From Euborellia annulipes (lineage: Eukaryota > Arthropoda > Insecta > Dermaptera > Anisolabididae): a stretch of 64,000 bases of DNA. A program made the position numbers and the translations under genes. Every line of letters begins with the position of its first letter. The first letter of the stretch is position 1. Location: NCBI GenBank assembly GCA_023213315.1, contig JAKCPI010031576.1, positions 1 to 64,000 of the forward strand, written 5' to 3'. Below are positions 22,071 to 32,874 of the stretch, one piece after another. The notes under the pieces were generated by a model that worked only from the letters and a program-made list of their open reading frames with translations, did not search any database and was not told the DNA's origin.

Positions 22071-22577
22071 TTTACTTATAAATATGTTTCACGGAAAACC
22101 TACACCACTTTTCCACCCAACTATCCCACAACCCTCTAAGTTATCTAAGTTGTATTATTCTAATAAACATCTCTTCTTGATGAATTAAAATACTAAATAA
22201 AATTTATAAAATAAGAAAAATTTTATTGATAGAATACAATTTTGTTTTGATATTTTGATTTTTCAAATTATTCTTCCAAAATGAAAAATTAACATAATTA
22301 AATTTCATTTTTACTTTTTCTTTTTTGATAATGGAGTTGTAAGCCAAAGTAGGTTACACTTGAAGGGCATTTGTTTATTTTTTTGGTAACTGGGTGCTTT
22401 GGACTATCACATTTCTGAAAATACTTTTCATTAGAGTGTATAAATATATAAATTTTAATATCTGTAATATCTATTCTTCACCCAACACCTTCCTTTCTGA
22501 AATAAAATTCCTATGAGGTTAATTTATTGTTTTTAATTTTTAAATTGATTATAATTATAGGTACTTTTGTTTTTTAG

Positions 22578-22610
22578 CTCCACCAATTTCTGCTAATGAA
22601 AATGTTTCAG
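22578..22610 (+). CDS. DGKQ: Candidate 33-nt microexon of DGK theta
   Basis: Thirty-three nucleotides between TTTTGTTTTTTAG and GTGAAGATA encode APPISANENVS in the gene's frame. Both boundaries are phase 1, so inclusion adds 11 residues (with the preceding G completing GCT) and skipping leaves the frame intact between 6817 and 25312. The insertion point is in the first RA-like module, between the helix ending TKDP and the strand DNFYLTD, a plausible loop. The family alignment I can recall does not need it, so it would be an alternative, lineage-specific or false exon. It lies 20 bp upstream of a foldback arm. Confidence 0.5.
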
Positions 22611-22631
22611 GTGAAGATATATATATAATAT

Positions 22632-24860
22632 TGGAAAATTTGTTGGGTCGATTTAACATTATGTCGAAAATTTTTTTCTATGATAGGGAACTTTTTCGGA
22701 TTTTTTTCTCTCTCCATTCATTTTATTAGCCAAAAACAGGGGTGGCAAAGCCAATTTGATCCAGATTTCTTTAAAAATAACGAAAATATAGAAGAAATAT
22801 GAAAGTTACATAACCTATAAGAGAAAGGTATTATATCTTACCATTTCGTATTTTTTTCTTTCTCGATTATATTTTTAATCTTAAAAATCGTGTGCAATGT
22901 AATTATAGTAGAAATTAATCAAATATTTTGCATGTGCTTTTTTTGTCAACCTAGAAAGTTCTCTAATTGTTTTAATTTTTTTTTTTTTCTTAACCACCTG
23001 AACCTTAGCCGGACCGAACCAGGCCAAGTCGGGACCCCTGCAAGTTGTTTTAAATTATATTCGAATCAGCGGCGTAACCAGACTTTGAGGGCGGGGGGGG
23101 GCGAAGCTTAACTAGGGCGCCGATTTTCCAGGGGGCTCCGCCCCCTGGACCCCGCTTGCTCGCCTTCGGCGGGCAAATTTCTTGCATCCTGTAATTTCCT
23201 CAGCGAATTTGTTTATATTTACATGTTTTTTAATGACACCTGTATGATTTTGTTTTGATTTTTCTTTGCTTTTAAGAAAAATGTCATTTTCTTCTGTGAT
23301 TATTTCAAAAACTATTCAGTTTTCGGAAAAATATCAAAGAATAAAAACTTTTTAAAATTGAGTATTTTATCATAATATGACAAAGAAATTGAAAATTTCG
23401 AAATTTCTGAAAAAACTTATTAGGTAAAGTACTACTTCCAAGTGACGTATTTATTCCAAAAGTTGATAGAAATATACAATTTTAGTGTAAGGAGCATATA
23501 CCAAATTTTATCTATCTAGCTGCTTTGGTTTTTAAGCAATCGTGTTCACACACACAGCCAGACGTAATTCCAAAAGAATATACGATAAAGTCTCGGGGAA
23601 GTCATTCCCCATATTTTTTTTTAACACACACTTCTTTCCCATTCACACTCACACACACATGCACACAGTCTTTTCGGCAACTTAGGCCATATAAGACTTT
23701 GACTTTGACATTTGGTATTCAAATGGCTTAAATAAAATCATCGGACTGCCTGGGATCCGAACCCCCGATTAGAGCCCTGCACGGGTACGGGTTGGCCCGT
23801 AGGCCCGTTACCTACGCGGCCCGCGGACCGGGCCGGGCGGGCTTTGGAGGCCATGAAAAAATTACGGGCCCGTAGCAAGTCTAAATAAACGGGTTCGGGC
23901 GGACGGGCATGCAAATGAAATTTTATTTAAAAATTGCTAGACATTCGTTCATTCATTCACTAAATCTCGGGCGGGTATGGGCGGGTTTGAAAAAATTCCG
24001 GGCGAGCTCGGGCGGGCCTGAAGAATGGTAAAAGCCCTTTCATTTTGAGAAGATCGAAAAAAATGAAAAACTACATCAGTAAAATACTAGTACTTTTTGG
24101 CCGATTTTGATTAAAAGCTTATTTTCACGGTCCCGGGGGGTGTTTAACTTAAATATAACATTTCAGTCTCATAGCTCAATTCCTTCATGCCTAAAAAAAT
24201 TTTGAATTCCAAAAAATTAAATATTAAGGTTTATACGAATCCTGAGTAAATCTCCACAGACATAAAACATCAAATTAAGGCTTATATATTGCAAAATAAA
24301 AAAAATTTTTAATTATAAAGCCTCTATATACGTTATTTATTATTTTTGGAATTAAATTCTTTTAAAATAGTAGAATTCAAGTTGTAATATAATTTTTAAA
24401 GAAAACAATCAATTTTTTAAGACAATCGATGAAAAGAATATGATAAAATCACATACGCTGGGCTATATCTTAGAGGCTGTAGGGCGCCTATGCCGGTTTC
24501 GGGGGGCGCCAATGGCTCGATGCGCCTGGGGCGGGTGGGGGGGCTCGAGCCCCCCCTCGCCCCCCCCTGGTTATGCCACTGATTCGAATCCCCAACCGAG
24601 AATTCCTCAAGTTGCCTTTGTTTTAAATATGGGCCTAGTTGTTGAATAAATAAAATAACTTACGTTTTTATAGGTTAGTGTCAACTTCATATTTATTCTA
24701 TATTTTCGTTATTTATATAGAAATCTGGATTAAAATGGCTTTGTCACCTCTATTTTTGGCTAATAAATTGAATGGATGGAGAAAAAGAAAAAGTTTCCTA
24801 TTATAGAAAAAAAATTGTCGACATAATCCTCAATTCAGCCAATTTGTTGAATCTGCTTTA
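22632..24860. mobile_element. Foldback element interrupted by a hAT insertion
   Basis: The left arm (about 22632-22850) contains TTATGTCGAAAATTTTTTTC, AGCCAAAAACAGGGGTGGCA and ATTTTCGTTATTTTTAAAG-type sequence as its complement. The right arm (24660-24860) is the mirror copy: ATTTTCGTTATTTATATAG, TTTTTGGCTAATAAATTGAA and TTGTCGACATAA. The 1515-bp hAT element lies near the centre. No coding capacity was seen in the foldback itself. Confidence 0.75.
23067..24581. mobile_element. hAT-like non-autonomous element, copy 2, exact 8-bp duplication
   Basis: Ends are CAGCGGCGTAACCAG and CTGGTTATGCCACTG. The perfect 8-bp duplication ATTCGAAT lies at 23059-23066 and 24582-24589, confirming hAT-type integration. 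The body is collinear with 1593-3167 at high identity. Differences include loss of a 16-bp segment before 23214 and a shorter CA-rich tract. There is no transposase frame. It carries an internal truncated SINE body and a GGGCGGG-rich patch. Confidence 0.92.
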
Positions 24861-25311
24861 AAAAGTTCACTCATTTCTAGTAGAAATAAATAATAAATAG
24901 GCTACTATTAATAAAAAATTTGATAAAATAACGTTTGGATTAGTCTTGATTTGGAACGATCACAAAACACGTGTCTACACACAAAAATCTAATCAAACAG
25001 TGCAAACGCTTGCAGGCAGAGTGGCTTGAAAGGAACTTACTACCTCATCCAACTTCGGCTCTAGCTTCGGGACTTTCCGACAAGATTTCGGGAAAGCGTG
25101 ACTTTAATAATTAATTAAAAATTTTTTATAGAAGTTAAAATTTTTTTGATTTCACCAAATCATTTCTGAACAATAAATCTATTTATAAAAAAAAGAAATC
25201 AAGACAATTTTTTTTATGCAACAACCCCATTTTTATAAAGACCTGATGGGTATTAATTTTATTTTAAAACTTGGTAATTTCCAAAGTGACATTAAGTTTT
25301 TTTTTTTACAG

Positions 25312-25444
25312 ACAACTTTTATTTAACTGATATTTACGCATCTGATGAATCTAGAGGAAATGAAATCAAATTAAGCGATCCTCTACCTGTTCTGAATCTC
25401 CATCGCAAAGACGGAAAAAGACCTGCTGTCTTTCTCCGCTTCAA
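25312..25444 (+). CDS. DGKQ: DGK theta exon: first RA-like module, C-terminal half
   Basis: This follows TTTTTTTTTTACAG and ends before GTAAGT. It encodes DNFYLTDIYASDESRGNEIK, then LSDPLPVLNLHRKDGKRPAV and FLRFK (last codon split, phase 2). It matches DGK theta after the TKDP motif: the FYLTD strand, a charged loop, the DPLPVL turn and the FLRFK terminal strand complete the beta-grasp fold. It is phase-compatible both with direct joining to the exon at 6683-6817 and with the 33-nt microexon. Confidence 0.93.
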
Positions 25445-25925
25445 GTAAGTTAATTAACGTTACATGACTATGTTATGTAATCACAAAAATGACCAAATAT
25501 ACATATAGTCATATATGCTTTGTGTTACATTTCTCTTGTATAACCAATATTTAATTTTATTTTGAGTAATCGGATTTAAATTTGCATATTTTCCATTATT
25601 ATGACAATACTGTGATACCTTTGCTTTGTTTTAGTGGGTTTTTACCAAATAATAACACGAAAGATAGCCTATTTAAAATTAATTACAGTGAAACCTGGTT
25701 AAGAGAGAGTTCAAGGGACCATGATTTTTTTTTCGTTTATAGAGGTTACTCACTAATGCGAGTTTCTAGCTTATAGATGTACAGGAGAGGTTTGTCTCAC
25801 TTACAGAGGTTTATCAATAATCAAAATATTTAGTCGTGAGCATGATAAAGAATAATTTATTAGAGTGTGATATACAAAGTAATTATTAGGGAGCATTTAC
25901 AAAGAAAGCAAATAATATGCGAAAT

Positions 25926-26079
25926 TCACTTAAAAAAATCTGTTAACTTTTTTTGTGTTTCTGATTTTACATTATGTGCATGTTTTTCGAGTTCATATAT
26001 TTTATCAAATATAGTCCTATCGCCAACCGCTGAATATTCAAAAAACTTGTGGAGCGTTTCCAAAGGCTGTTCGTTGCAA
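25926..26079 (-). pseudogene. Pogo-type transposase C-terminus with PCNA-box-like tail
   Basis: Minus strand. ICNEQPLETLHKFFEYSAVG is followed by DRTIFDKIYELEKHAHN, then VKSETQKKLTDFFK and a stop at 25926-25928. The final QKKLTDFF fits the PCNA-interacting (PIP) box pattern Q..[ILM]..[FY][FY]. Pogo-type transposases are known to bind PCNA through such a tail. The upstream catalytic domain is absent: the nested MITE begins immediately before this segment. Confidence 0.65.
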
Positions 26080-26080
26080 A

Positions 26081-26345
26081 TGATATATGGACCCTGTTAT
26101 GCAATGGTGTGTCAAAGACCAAAAAATTCAAAATTGAGTTAAGCACGGAATATTGTTTCAAATGCTTTTATTATTAGTATTTTTTATGAAATATGCCCTA
26201 AAAAAAATTTATATTAATGTTATTTGCACAATTGACAAGAAAAATTATATATAATCCAATGTAAACAAAAAACTTTATTGTTGATTTTCTCAAAACTCGA
26301 TGTTTGGTCTTTAACACACCATTGCATAACAGGGTCCATATATCA
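26081..26345. mobile_element. Nested MITE with TGGACCCTGTTATGCAATGG ends
   Basis: Inverted repeats of about 45 bp begin TGATATATGGACCCTGTTAT and end with the complement. They include GTGTGTCAAAGACCAAA. The element lies inside the pogo-like element, directly at the end of the transposase remnant. A longer relative (about 905 bp, same ends) is at 29783-30688. Confidence 0.85.
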
Positions 26346-27133
26346 ACTGTTGTAAGCATGACAAATACGTTAATACAAATAAATTTTATTTCTTCGAACT
26401 ACAAGACAACAAAAATACTCACAGTTCCTGAAAAAATAAGAATGAGTCATACCTAGCTAAATTGTCGCTTATAGAGGTATATGCAAAAAGAGGCTCTCAG
26501 TTATAACTAGAGGTCAGAGTGGAAAAAACGACTGTCACTTATGCAGGTTTTTGTTTCTCACTCATAGAGGTTTTTGAGAGCTCGAAGTACGGGAATTATT
26601 CTCACTTATAGAGTTTTCTCGGTTACCCAGTTCTCTCTTACTCAGGTTTGACTGTATATTTAGTTCTAAAAAATTTGTTTTTATTAAATTAATTAAAATT
26701 TTTTTTAAGACTTTAAAAAAACATGATTTTTAAAATTATTATTTCGATTGATTAGTTTCATGATTCCCAGGTGTAAAATCTCGAAAAATACAATTACAAA
26801 TGTTTTTATTTTTCCTATTTAAGGCTGTCTTAAAATAATTTAATTAATACTGTTCATTATTCGCTTCCGAAACTAAATTGTTCCTCGTATCGCTATTATT
26901 TATTTTAATTTTTTCATTTATAAAATAATTTTTAAAAATTGTCTATAATATTTTGTAGGCCTATATTAAATATTAATTAATTTAATTTAATTATTTCAAT
27001 ATTATTGACAAAATTTTCATTTATTACAATATAATTATAAATTTAAATGTTGTTATCACTTCTCTTGTTCGAACAAAAAGAATTATTGCGCAAAATTTCC
27101 AACAGAAATTTTACAGTTCAAATGCTTCGTTAT

Positions 27134-28835
27134 ATATCGTCGGCTTAGAGTGTAAACCTGCTAAATCCATTTTAGACAATTTTACAGGAGAGACAAAAAT
27201 CATTCTTAAAAAAATAGAAATTAATTTAAAGAAACGGCTTTAATACAGTTGGTGTATTTTTTTATTCTTTATAATATAATATAAAAGAAGAGTTAGTAAA
27301 TTACTAATTTATTTATTAATTAACACTTTTGTGATTTAGCAGGTTTTTTTAATGCAATAACATGTTTTTCTAAAAGTAAACAAAGGACTTAGCAGTATTT
27401 CACTCTTAATATTTGGCTACTTAAACCCATTTAAGGTTGTTCGGACAGTACCTCGTAAGTCATAATAGAATCTAAATTTTTTTTTTAATAAAATTAAAAA
27501 TTTGAATCCCAAAATTCCTTATTATAATTTAGTCGTGACCTATCATAGTTTATAATTGGATTAAGTTAATAATTTAATTACCAAAAATAATAAATGAATG
27601 ACTTTTGATCCGAATTTCGAAAAAACTTGAATCTCCTTTTTAGTTATTTATTAAGGTGCGCGTCTCGGGGTGCTAATTTTGGGACTTTCCAGCGGCCACA
27701 ATTTTGAAGCTATCGACCTCAAATTTTTTTTTAAATTAAAGTTATTTAAAATATCTACAAATAATAGAAGCCCTTTTTTTGATTTTCTAAAAAAATTTTT
27801 TTTTTAGATTAATCGCATTAAATAAAAGATGTTTAAAAAAAAGGAGCTCTATAAGTTGTAGATAATTAAATTAGTAATCATTGTGTTAATGAATAATTAA
27901 TTTTTTGCCTTTAATTAATTAGCTGGAAAGTAGAATGAAATGGAACAAGTTCCGTGTATTCCAATGGGGGAACACTAACGCCATCTCTTGCCTCCTCGAG
28001 TCAATCGTGTTTTAACGGTTTTTCGAGACGCGCACCTTAAAGCAAGGTTTTAATCGAAAAAGCAAATTGATATATAATATTATTCAAAAGTGATTAAAAT
28101 AAATTAAAAAATACACTAAAAAAATGCATTTATCTTCAAAAAAGCAATTTTGGGTCCTTAGGGGTTGAATTTCGAAAAACCCCTAAAACCATTTCTAGAT
28201 TTTTATTTAAGTAATTTTTTACCTAAAAAAGCAAATTGAAATCACATCTTGGTCAAAAGTTATTTAAGAAATATATTCTAGTAAAATCAAAATTTTGTCC
28301 TAAAATGGCGATTTGCGTCCCCAAAAATTGAAATTTTGAAAAATTGCTTCCTAAGCAAGATCTACGATATAAATGTAATCTGCAGGCCAAATTACAGCTT
28401 TCTAGCTTTTATAGTTTAGATTCTGCGTCGATCATCATTTAGGCAAAGCTCTTATTTTTTAAACAGAATGTCCCCTTGATCTCATATGAGATCATTCATT
28501 ACCTCAGTAATTAAAATTGAGAAAATTATTTTCTCCATATATCTTTTATTTAAGGTTTAATTAAACGATTTTGATAAAAAAATTTTAATTTTCAAAAAAA
28601 AATATCCTGGGACTTAATGGGTTAAGATGGAGTTAGCAGCTTTTCTGATAGCAACGTTTGACGCTATGGATTTGGCAGTTTTACTCATCACGCCTTTTTG
28701 TCAATTTAAATTCAAAATTCTCAGTAGCTGTCTTTACTATCTTGTGTAGTTTTTTTTTTCTCTTTTGAATGGTAGGTAAAACGTAAAAACGGTCAAAAAT
28801 GGATTTAGCAGGTTTACACTCTAAGTCGACGATAT
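27134..28835. mobile_element. TIR element with ATATCGTCGGCTTAGAG ends
   Basis: The left end ATATCGTCGGCTTAGAGTGT is followed by AAACCTGCTAAATCCATTTT. The right end has the complement, with one change in the first 17 bases. Coding is not recognisable. The interior includes paired relatives of AAAGCAATTTTGGG and a nested TTAA-flanked element at 27655-28036. A DNA-transposon origin is inferred from the 40-bp inverted ends. Confidence 0.72.
27655..28036. mobile_element. Small TTAA-target DNA element
   Basis: Ends are GGTGCGCGTCTCGGGGTG and TTTTTCGAGACGCGCACC. They are flanked by TTAA on both sides (27651-27654 and 28037-28040). A TTAA duplication is the mark of piggyBac and a few other superfamilies, but the ends do not match the CCC-type ends of the piggyBac element at 45.5 kb. 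It is 382 bp and non-coding. Confidence 0.78.
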
Positions 28836-28864
28836 TTAATTTTGTATTGAAAAGATAATAAATA

Positions 28865-29161
28865 GAGCTCGGATTTAGAGGCACTAAAAATATTTAAAAT
28901 AGGCAGGCAACTAAGCACTAAAAATGATTAAAATAGGCACTTAAAAAGGCATTTATAGATGAAATAGGCACTAAAACCCAGAATCGGCCAAAATAGGCAT
29001 TAACTGTTATAGGCACTAACAAATGCCTTTTCTTTTATTAAGAATTTCATGAAACATATATACATGTATTCATGTATACATATATTCATGTATACATATC
29101 CTATTGGCCTAAATTTTAAGCCATAAATTAAAAAAAGGCAAATAGGGCGAAATCCGAGCCC
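28865..29161. mobile_element. Short TIR element with AGGCACTAAAA tandem units
   Basis: Inverted ends GAGCTCGGATTTAGAGGC and GGGCGAAATCCGAGCCC enclose repeated short units (AAATAGGCACTAAAA, AATAGGCATTAA) between 28880 and 29020 and a TGTATACATATATTCATGTA-rich centre. TA/TA flanks are ambiguous. It is non-coding. Confidence 0.65.
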
Positions 29162-29782
29162 TATTAATAAATTAGAATCCGAAAATGTAAGAAGGAAAAC
29201 AATATGCATTTTGCAAAAAATCCTATCTCTACTCATGACCTAGTTTAGATCATCCTCAGAGCTTTAATTAATAAAGGACATATTATCAGTGGCGTAATTG
29301 GCGACGATCCTTTTGTTCCCTCCTCCTGCACTGGCCAAACCCAATTAACAGAATTAAGTAATATCGACAATGTTTTGTTGTATATAATTATAATAATATA
29401 TCGAATAGAGTTATTTCTCTTGTTTATTTTTGTATGCTTATCATTAAGATATAACTAAAATGTATTATATAAAAAATTTTTATTTAAACTATTGCTTAAT
29501 GAACTTGAAAGTTTATAGACAATGGAATCCAATTCCCCCACCAAAGAATCCAATACTGCTATCTCAGTCTAATTATTCCAAATTTAATTAGACTAAAGTT
29601 AATGAACAATGGTTCATCATTAATAAAGTCATCTATGATTACATCTCTTCCAAAGCTAAATACAATAATCTATAAATTCATTTGACATGGTTATTTATAA
29701 AAGTTTTTGTTAATATCGAAAATTTGATATTTTACCATTTTCATAAAAATGTCGATGAGAAGTGGTTTTTCACACCTATGAT

Positions 29783-30688
29783 TATATGGACCATGTTATG
29801 CAATGGTATGTCAAAGACCAAAAAATTCAAAATTGAGTTAAGCACGGAATATTGTTTAAAATGCTTTAATTAATAGTATTTTTTATGAAATATGTCCTAA
29901 AAAAATTTATATTTAATGTAAAAGTATAAAATTATTTTTACAATATTTCAATGCAGGATTTACATTTTGCAATAATGATTTATGTTCCTAACACGTTGTT
30001 TTTTATGGTGTTAACAACCAATAAAAACTTATTTAAACTTAAATAAACCAAAATCCTTTTTTTTGAAAAATGAGAAATGAATTCGTAGATGTCAAAATTT
30101 AATTTTTTGATATTATTCCTGATAATGAAGATGAGGATCAGTGCGATTTCGAAAAGACAATAAAATAAATAATATTAGGTCAATTTCATTATAACTTTGA
30201 TTTACTGTTGCCATGTTCACTTCCATTCCGGAATTAATTGATGAGAAAATTTTTTTATTACTTTCTATTTAATTTTAAAACATTAATACTATTTAAAATT
30301 TATTAATGTAATTTTGATAAAAAGTTTCTAAGCTATTAGTAATAAATATAACCATAAAAGAATTTTAACTTCGTTTTAATTTTTGAATTATAACCTAAAA
30401 TTATTTTATTTATTATCAAGAGACTGAAGCATTTTTGCAAATTGCAAATTGGACTTAGAGAATTTTGCAAAAATAATTTTTTATATTTTATTGTTTTTCT
30501 CTAAATTAGTCGTATTTTTAGAGATAATTTATGAATATCTGCCATAATTACAGTATTTACTTGCACAATTGACAAAAAAATGATATATAATCTAATCAAA
30601 ACAATTTAAATCAGAAAAACTTGAATGTTGATTTTCTCAAAACTCGATGTTTGGTCTTTGACACACCATTGCATAACAGGGTTCATAT
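29783..30688. mobile_element. TIR element, longer relative of the 26081 MITE
   Basis: Ends match the nested MITE at 26081-26345: TATATGGACCATGTTATGCA on the left and TGCATAACAGGGTTCATATA on the right. The first 130 bp and last 100 bp are nearly the same in both, while the centre is longer and unique. The longer copy may be nearer the ancestral form. I see no transposase motif in any frame. Confidence 0.8.
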
Positions 30689-30880
30689 ATCATTTACAAT
30701 TAAAAAGATTTGCTTTAAATTTCCATACACTTGTCAATTAATAACTGATAGACGGATTAGGATTAAATTTTTAATATAAAAAAAAAATTTAATTTTTTTT
30801 TACATTTATATAAATAAAATAGCAAAATAACAATTGCTTCTCTTTGATTAATCAATTATTTATTTATTTTTTTTCTTTAG

Positions 30881-31074
30881 GGATAGAGATAATGATTCGG
30901 GTGAAGTGCGTGTCTATCCAGGGAAACTTCAGGTTGCGGAGCCTTTTTGTACAATTCTTGTCAATGCGGAAACGACAATCGCTGATCTCATCCAAGAAGC
31001 TCTCCATCGCTTCAAATTGGATAATTCGAAACCTGATGATTACAGATTAAGTCAGATTCTTTTGGATCGTGGCG
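30881..31074 (+). CDS. DGKQ: DGK theta exon: second RA-like module
   Basis: This follows TTTTTTTCTTTAG and ends before GTGAGT. It completes the Lys codon from 25444 and encodes DRDNDSGEVRVYPGKLQVAE, then PFCTILVNAETTIADLIQEA, LHRFKLDNSKPDDYRLSQIL and LDRG. The EVRVYPG strand, the FCTILVN strand and the TIADLIQEALHRF helix form a second ubiquitin-like, RA-type unit, as in DGK theta. It ends phase 1. Joining directly to the exon at 55401 restores the conserved GVTERVL, so the real intron is about 24.3 kb. Confidence 0.94.
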
Positions 31075-31394
31075 GTGAGTTTTATTTATTTGCTATATGA
31101 TTTAAGATTTGTTTATTTAACACTTATTGAAAAATTTATTTAAAAATTCTTACTCATTTATTTTAGTCACTTTTTCAAAATAACATAAGAAAATATACTG
31201 CTTTACTAAGAAATAGGAAGTTTGGAAAAGATAGAGAAATATTAAATTTATTTGAATTCATTTTTTTCACTTTTCATCAAGCGTCTGGCCAATTGGCTAA
31301 GTAAATTCTCTGTCGTAAAGTAAATTTATTGATTATTTTATAATTCATTCAGAGATTTTATTAAAAGTAATTGTTTTTCTCTTATTCATACTAA

Positions 31395-31520
31395 TAACTA
31401 GATTGGATATAGGAGAAGTAGCAGCCAAGGAAATTAAACAAAAACTTTTATTTAATTATTAATCGCCGTCGTTTCGGTCACAAATCACGACCATCATCAG
31501 GATCTATGGTAAAAAATATT
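31395..31520 (-). repeat. Single arm with CTGATGATGG...GAAACG hairpin
   Basis: Minus strand, CCTGATGATGGTCGTGATTT is followed by GTGACCGAAACGACGGCG. The GGTC/GACC stem and the CTGATGA and GAAA flanks match the core seen in the foldbacks at 16.8, 17.4 and 21.95 kb. No mirror arm was found nearby. Confidence 0.6.
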
Positions 31521-31751
31521 TATTTTCAAACAAATTCTATAATATTTATAGATAATAATATAATTTTTTTTACTTACAATATGTACTTACGATTAATTGT
31601 TAAAATACAAGATGTAAAGTATTATTTTTCATTATCAATGTCGTAAAGTAAATTTATTGATGTCATTGTCATTTATACAATATATGTTAACGATTAATAT
31701 ACAGGGGTTAAACAAAATAATATGAACATCTGACATAATAGACAATATTTA

Positions 31752-32684
31752 TCATACTTATATATAAAAGGCTAAGAGGGTGTCCGATGTATGAAACAAC
31801 CAATCAGGCCTCAGAGATAGCGCTGATTGGCGAAATGCAGAGAGGGCGGAGTCGGAGAGGCAAATTCAAAATTTTTTTTTAACCAGGAGAGATATCAATT
31901 TGGTTTCTTCACTAAAGCCTTCCCTTGATAAGAATCTAAATTCGTTGTTTCAGAGTTTTTTGAAATTCGGCAGCCCCCCCCCCCCCCCAAAAAAAAAAAT
32001 TTTAATTCTTCTATATCTTCAAATATTAACATGATTTTTTGGATTGAAAATACTTGAATGAATATCTATCAAGGGGTTTAAAAGTTTAAAGACTTTTTGT
32101 ATAATTGCCCCCCCCCCGAAATTTTTAATTCTTCTGTTTCTTCAAATATTAACATGCTTTTTTGGATTTAAAATTCTTGAATGAATATCTATCAAGGAGA
32201 AGTTTAGATATTTTTTGTGTAATTGCCCCCCCCCCCCCCAAAAAATTTTTAATTATTCTGTTTCTTCAAATATTACCATGTTTTTTTGGATTTAAAATTC
32301 TTGAATGAATATCTATCAAGGGGTTTAAAAGTTTAAAGCTTTATTGTGCAATTGCCCCACTCCCGAAATTTTTATTTTAAAATTGTTGATTTTTTTAATA
32401 GGTCCCTGTCCGCCTGATTTCATTTGCATGCCCGTTGGCCCGAATCAGTTTATTAAAGAGAAATTTAGACTTGCTACTTGCCCGTAATTTTCTCATGGCC
32501 TTCAAAACCCACAGGCCGGGCCGGGCGAATACTCAAATTTTAAACTTGATTCATTGTATTTTCATTTAGGCAAAAATAATATGGGCTTTAAAATTAAGAG
32601 AAAAACAACTGATCACGTACCGAGACGCCGCCCGCCAGGGCTAAGTTGAGATAGGCGCGGCGAAGCCTCGCCTTTCTCAACTTG
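31752..32684 (+). mobile_element. Non-autonomous Helitron ending in CTTG
   Basis: The element starts TCATACTTATATATAAAAGG after A (31751) and ends CTTG before T (32685). It lies within the left arm of a TIR element. The undisturbed right arm supplies the empty site (AATATTTA joined to TTTATTAATAATG), which fixes both borders to the base. The 3' region has GAGACGCCGCCCGCCAGGGC, shared with the Helitron at 2-1527. It is followed by a stem-loop whose outer stem is GTTGAGA/TCTCAAC. Three imperfect ~115-bp tandem units (31975-32390) with C-rich linkers parallel the other Helitron's minisatellite. CTTG departs from the usual CTRR end. Confidence 0.82.
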
Positions 32685-32874
32685 TTTATTAATAATGTGT
32701 TGAGCCACCATTTGCTTGTAGAAATTTTTTTCAGGTTATTTGGGAGTACTCTAGGATGTCTATCCTAAGGTCTCAACCTCGAGGACCCTGTGGTAACTTG
32801 GGGGGAGGGGTGGAGGGGGAGGCAAAAATCTCAAAATTTTAGGACTTTTTTCAGTTTTTCGCCAATATATCATA

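Larger units (their letters stand above)
25685..26654. mobile_element. Pogo/Tigger-like TIR element with TA duplication
   Basis: Ends are CAGTGAAACCTGGTTAAGAG and the imperfect complement CTCTCTTACTCAGGTTTGACTG, flanked by TA on both sides (25683-25684 and 26655-26656). CAGT..AACCT is typical of pogo-type ends. Subterminal TATAGAGGTTT units repeat at both sides. The interior encodes the C-terminal end of a transposase on the minus strand and is broken by a nested MITE at 26081-26345. Confidence 0.82.
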
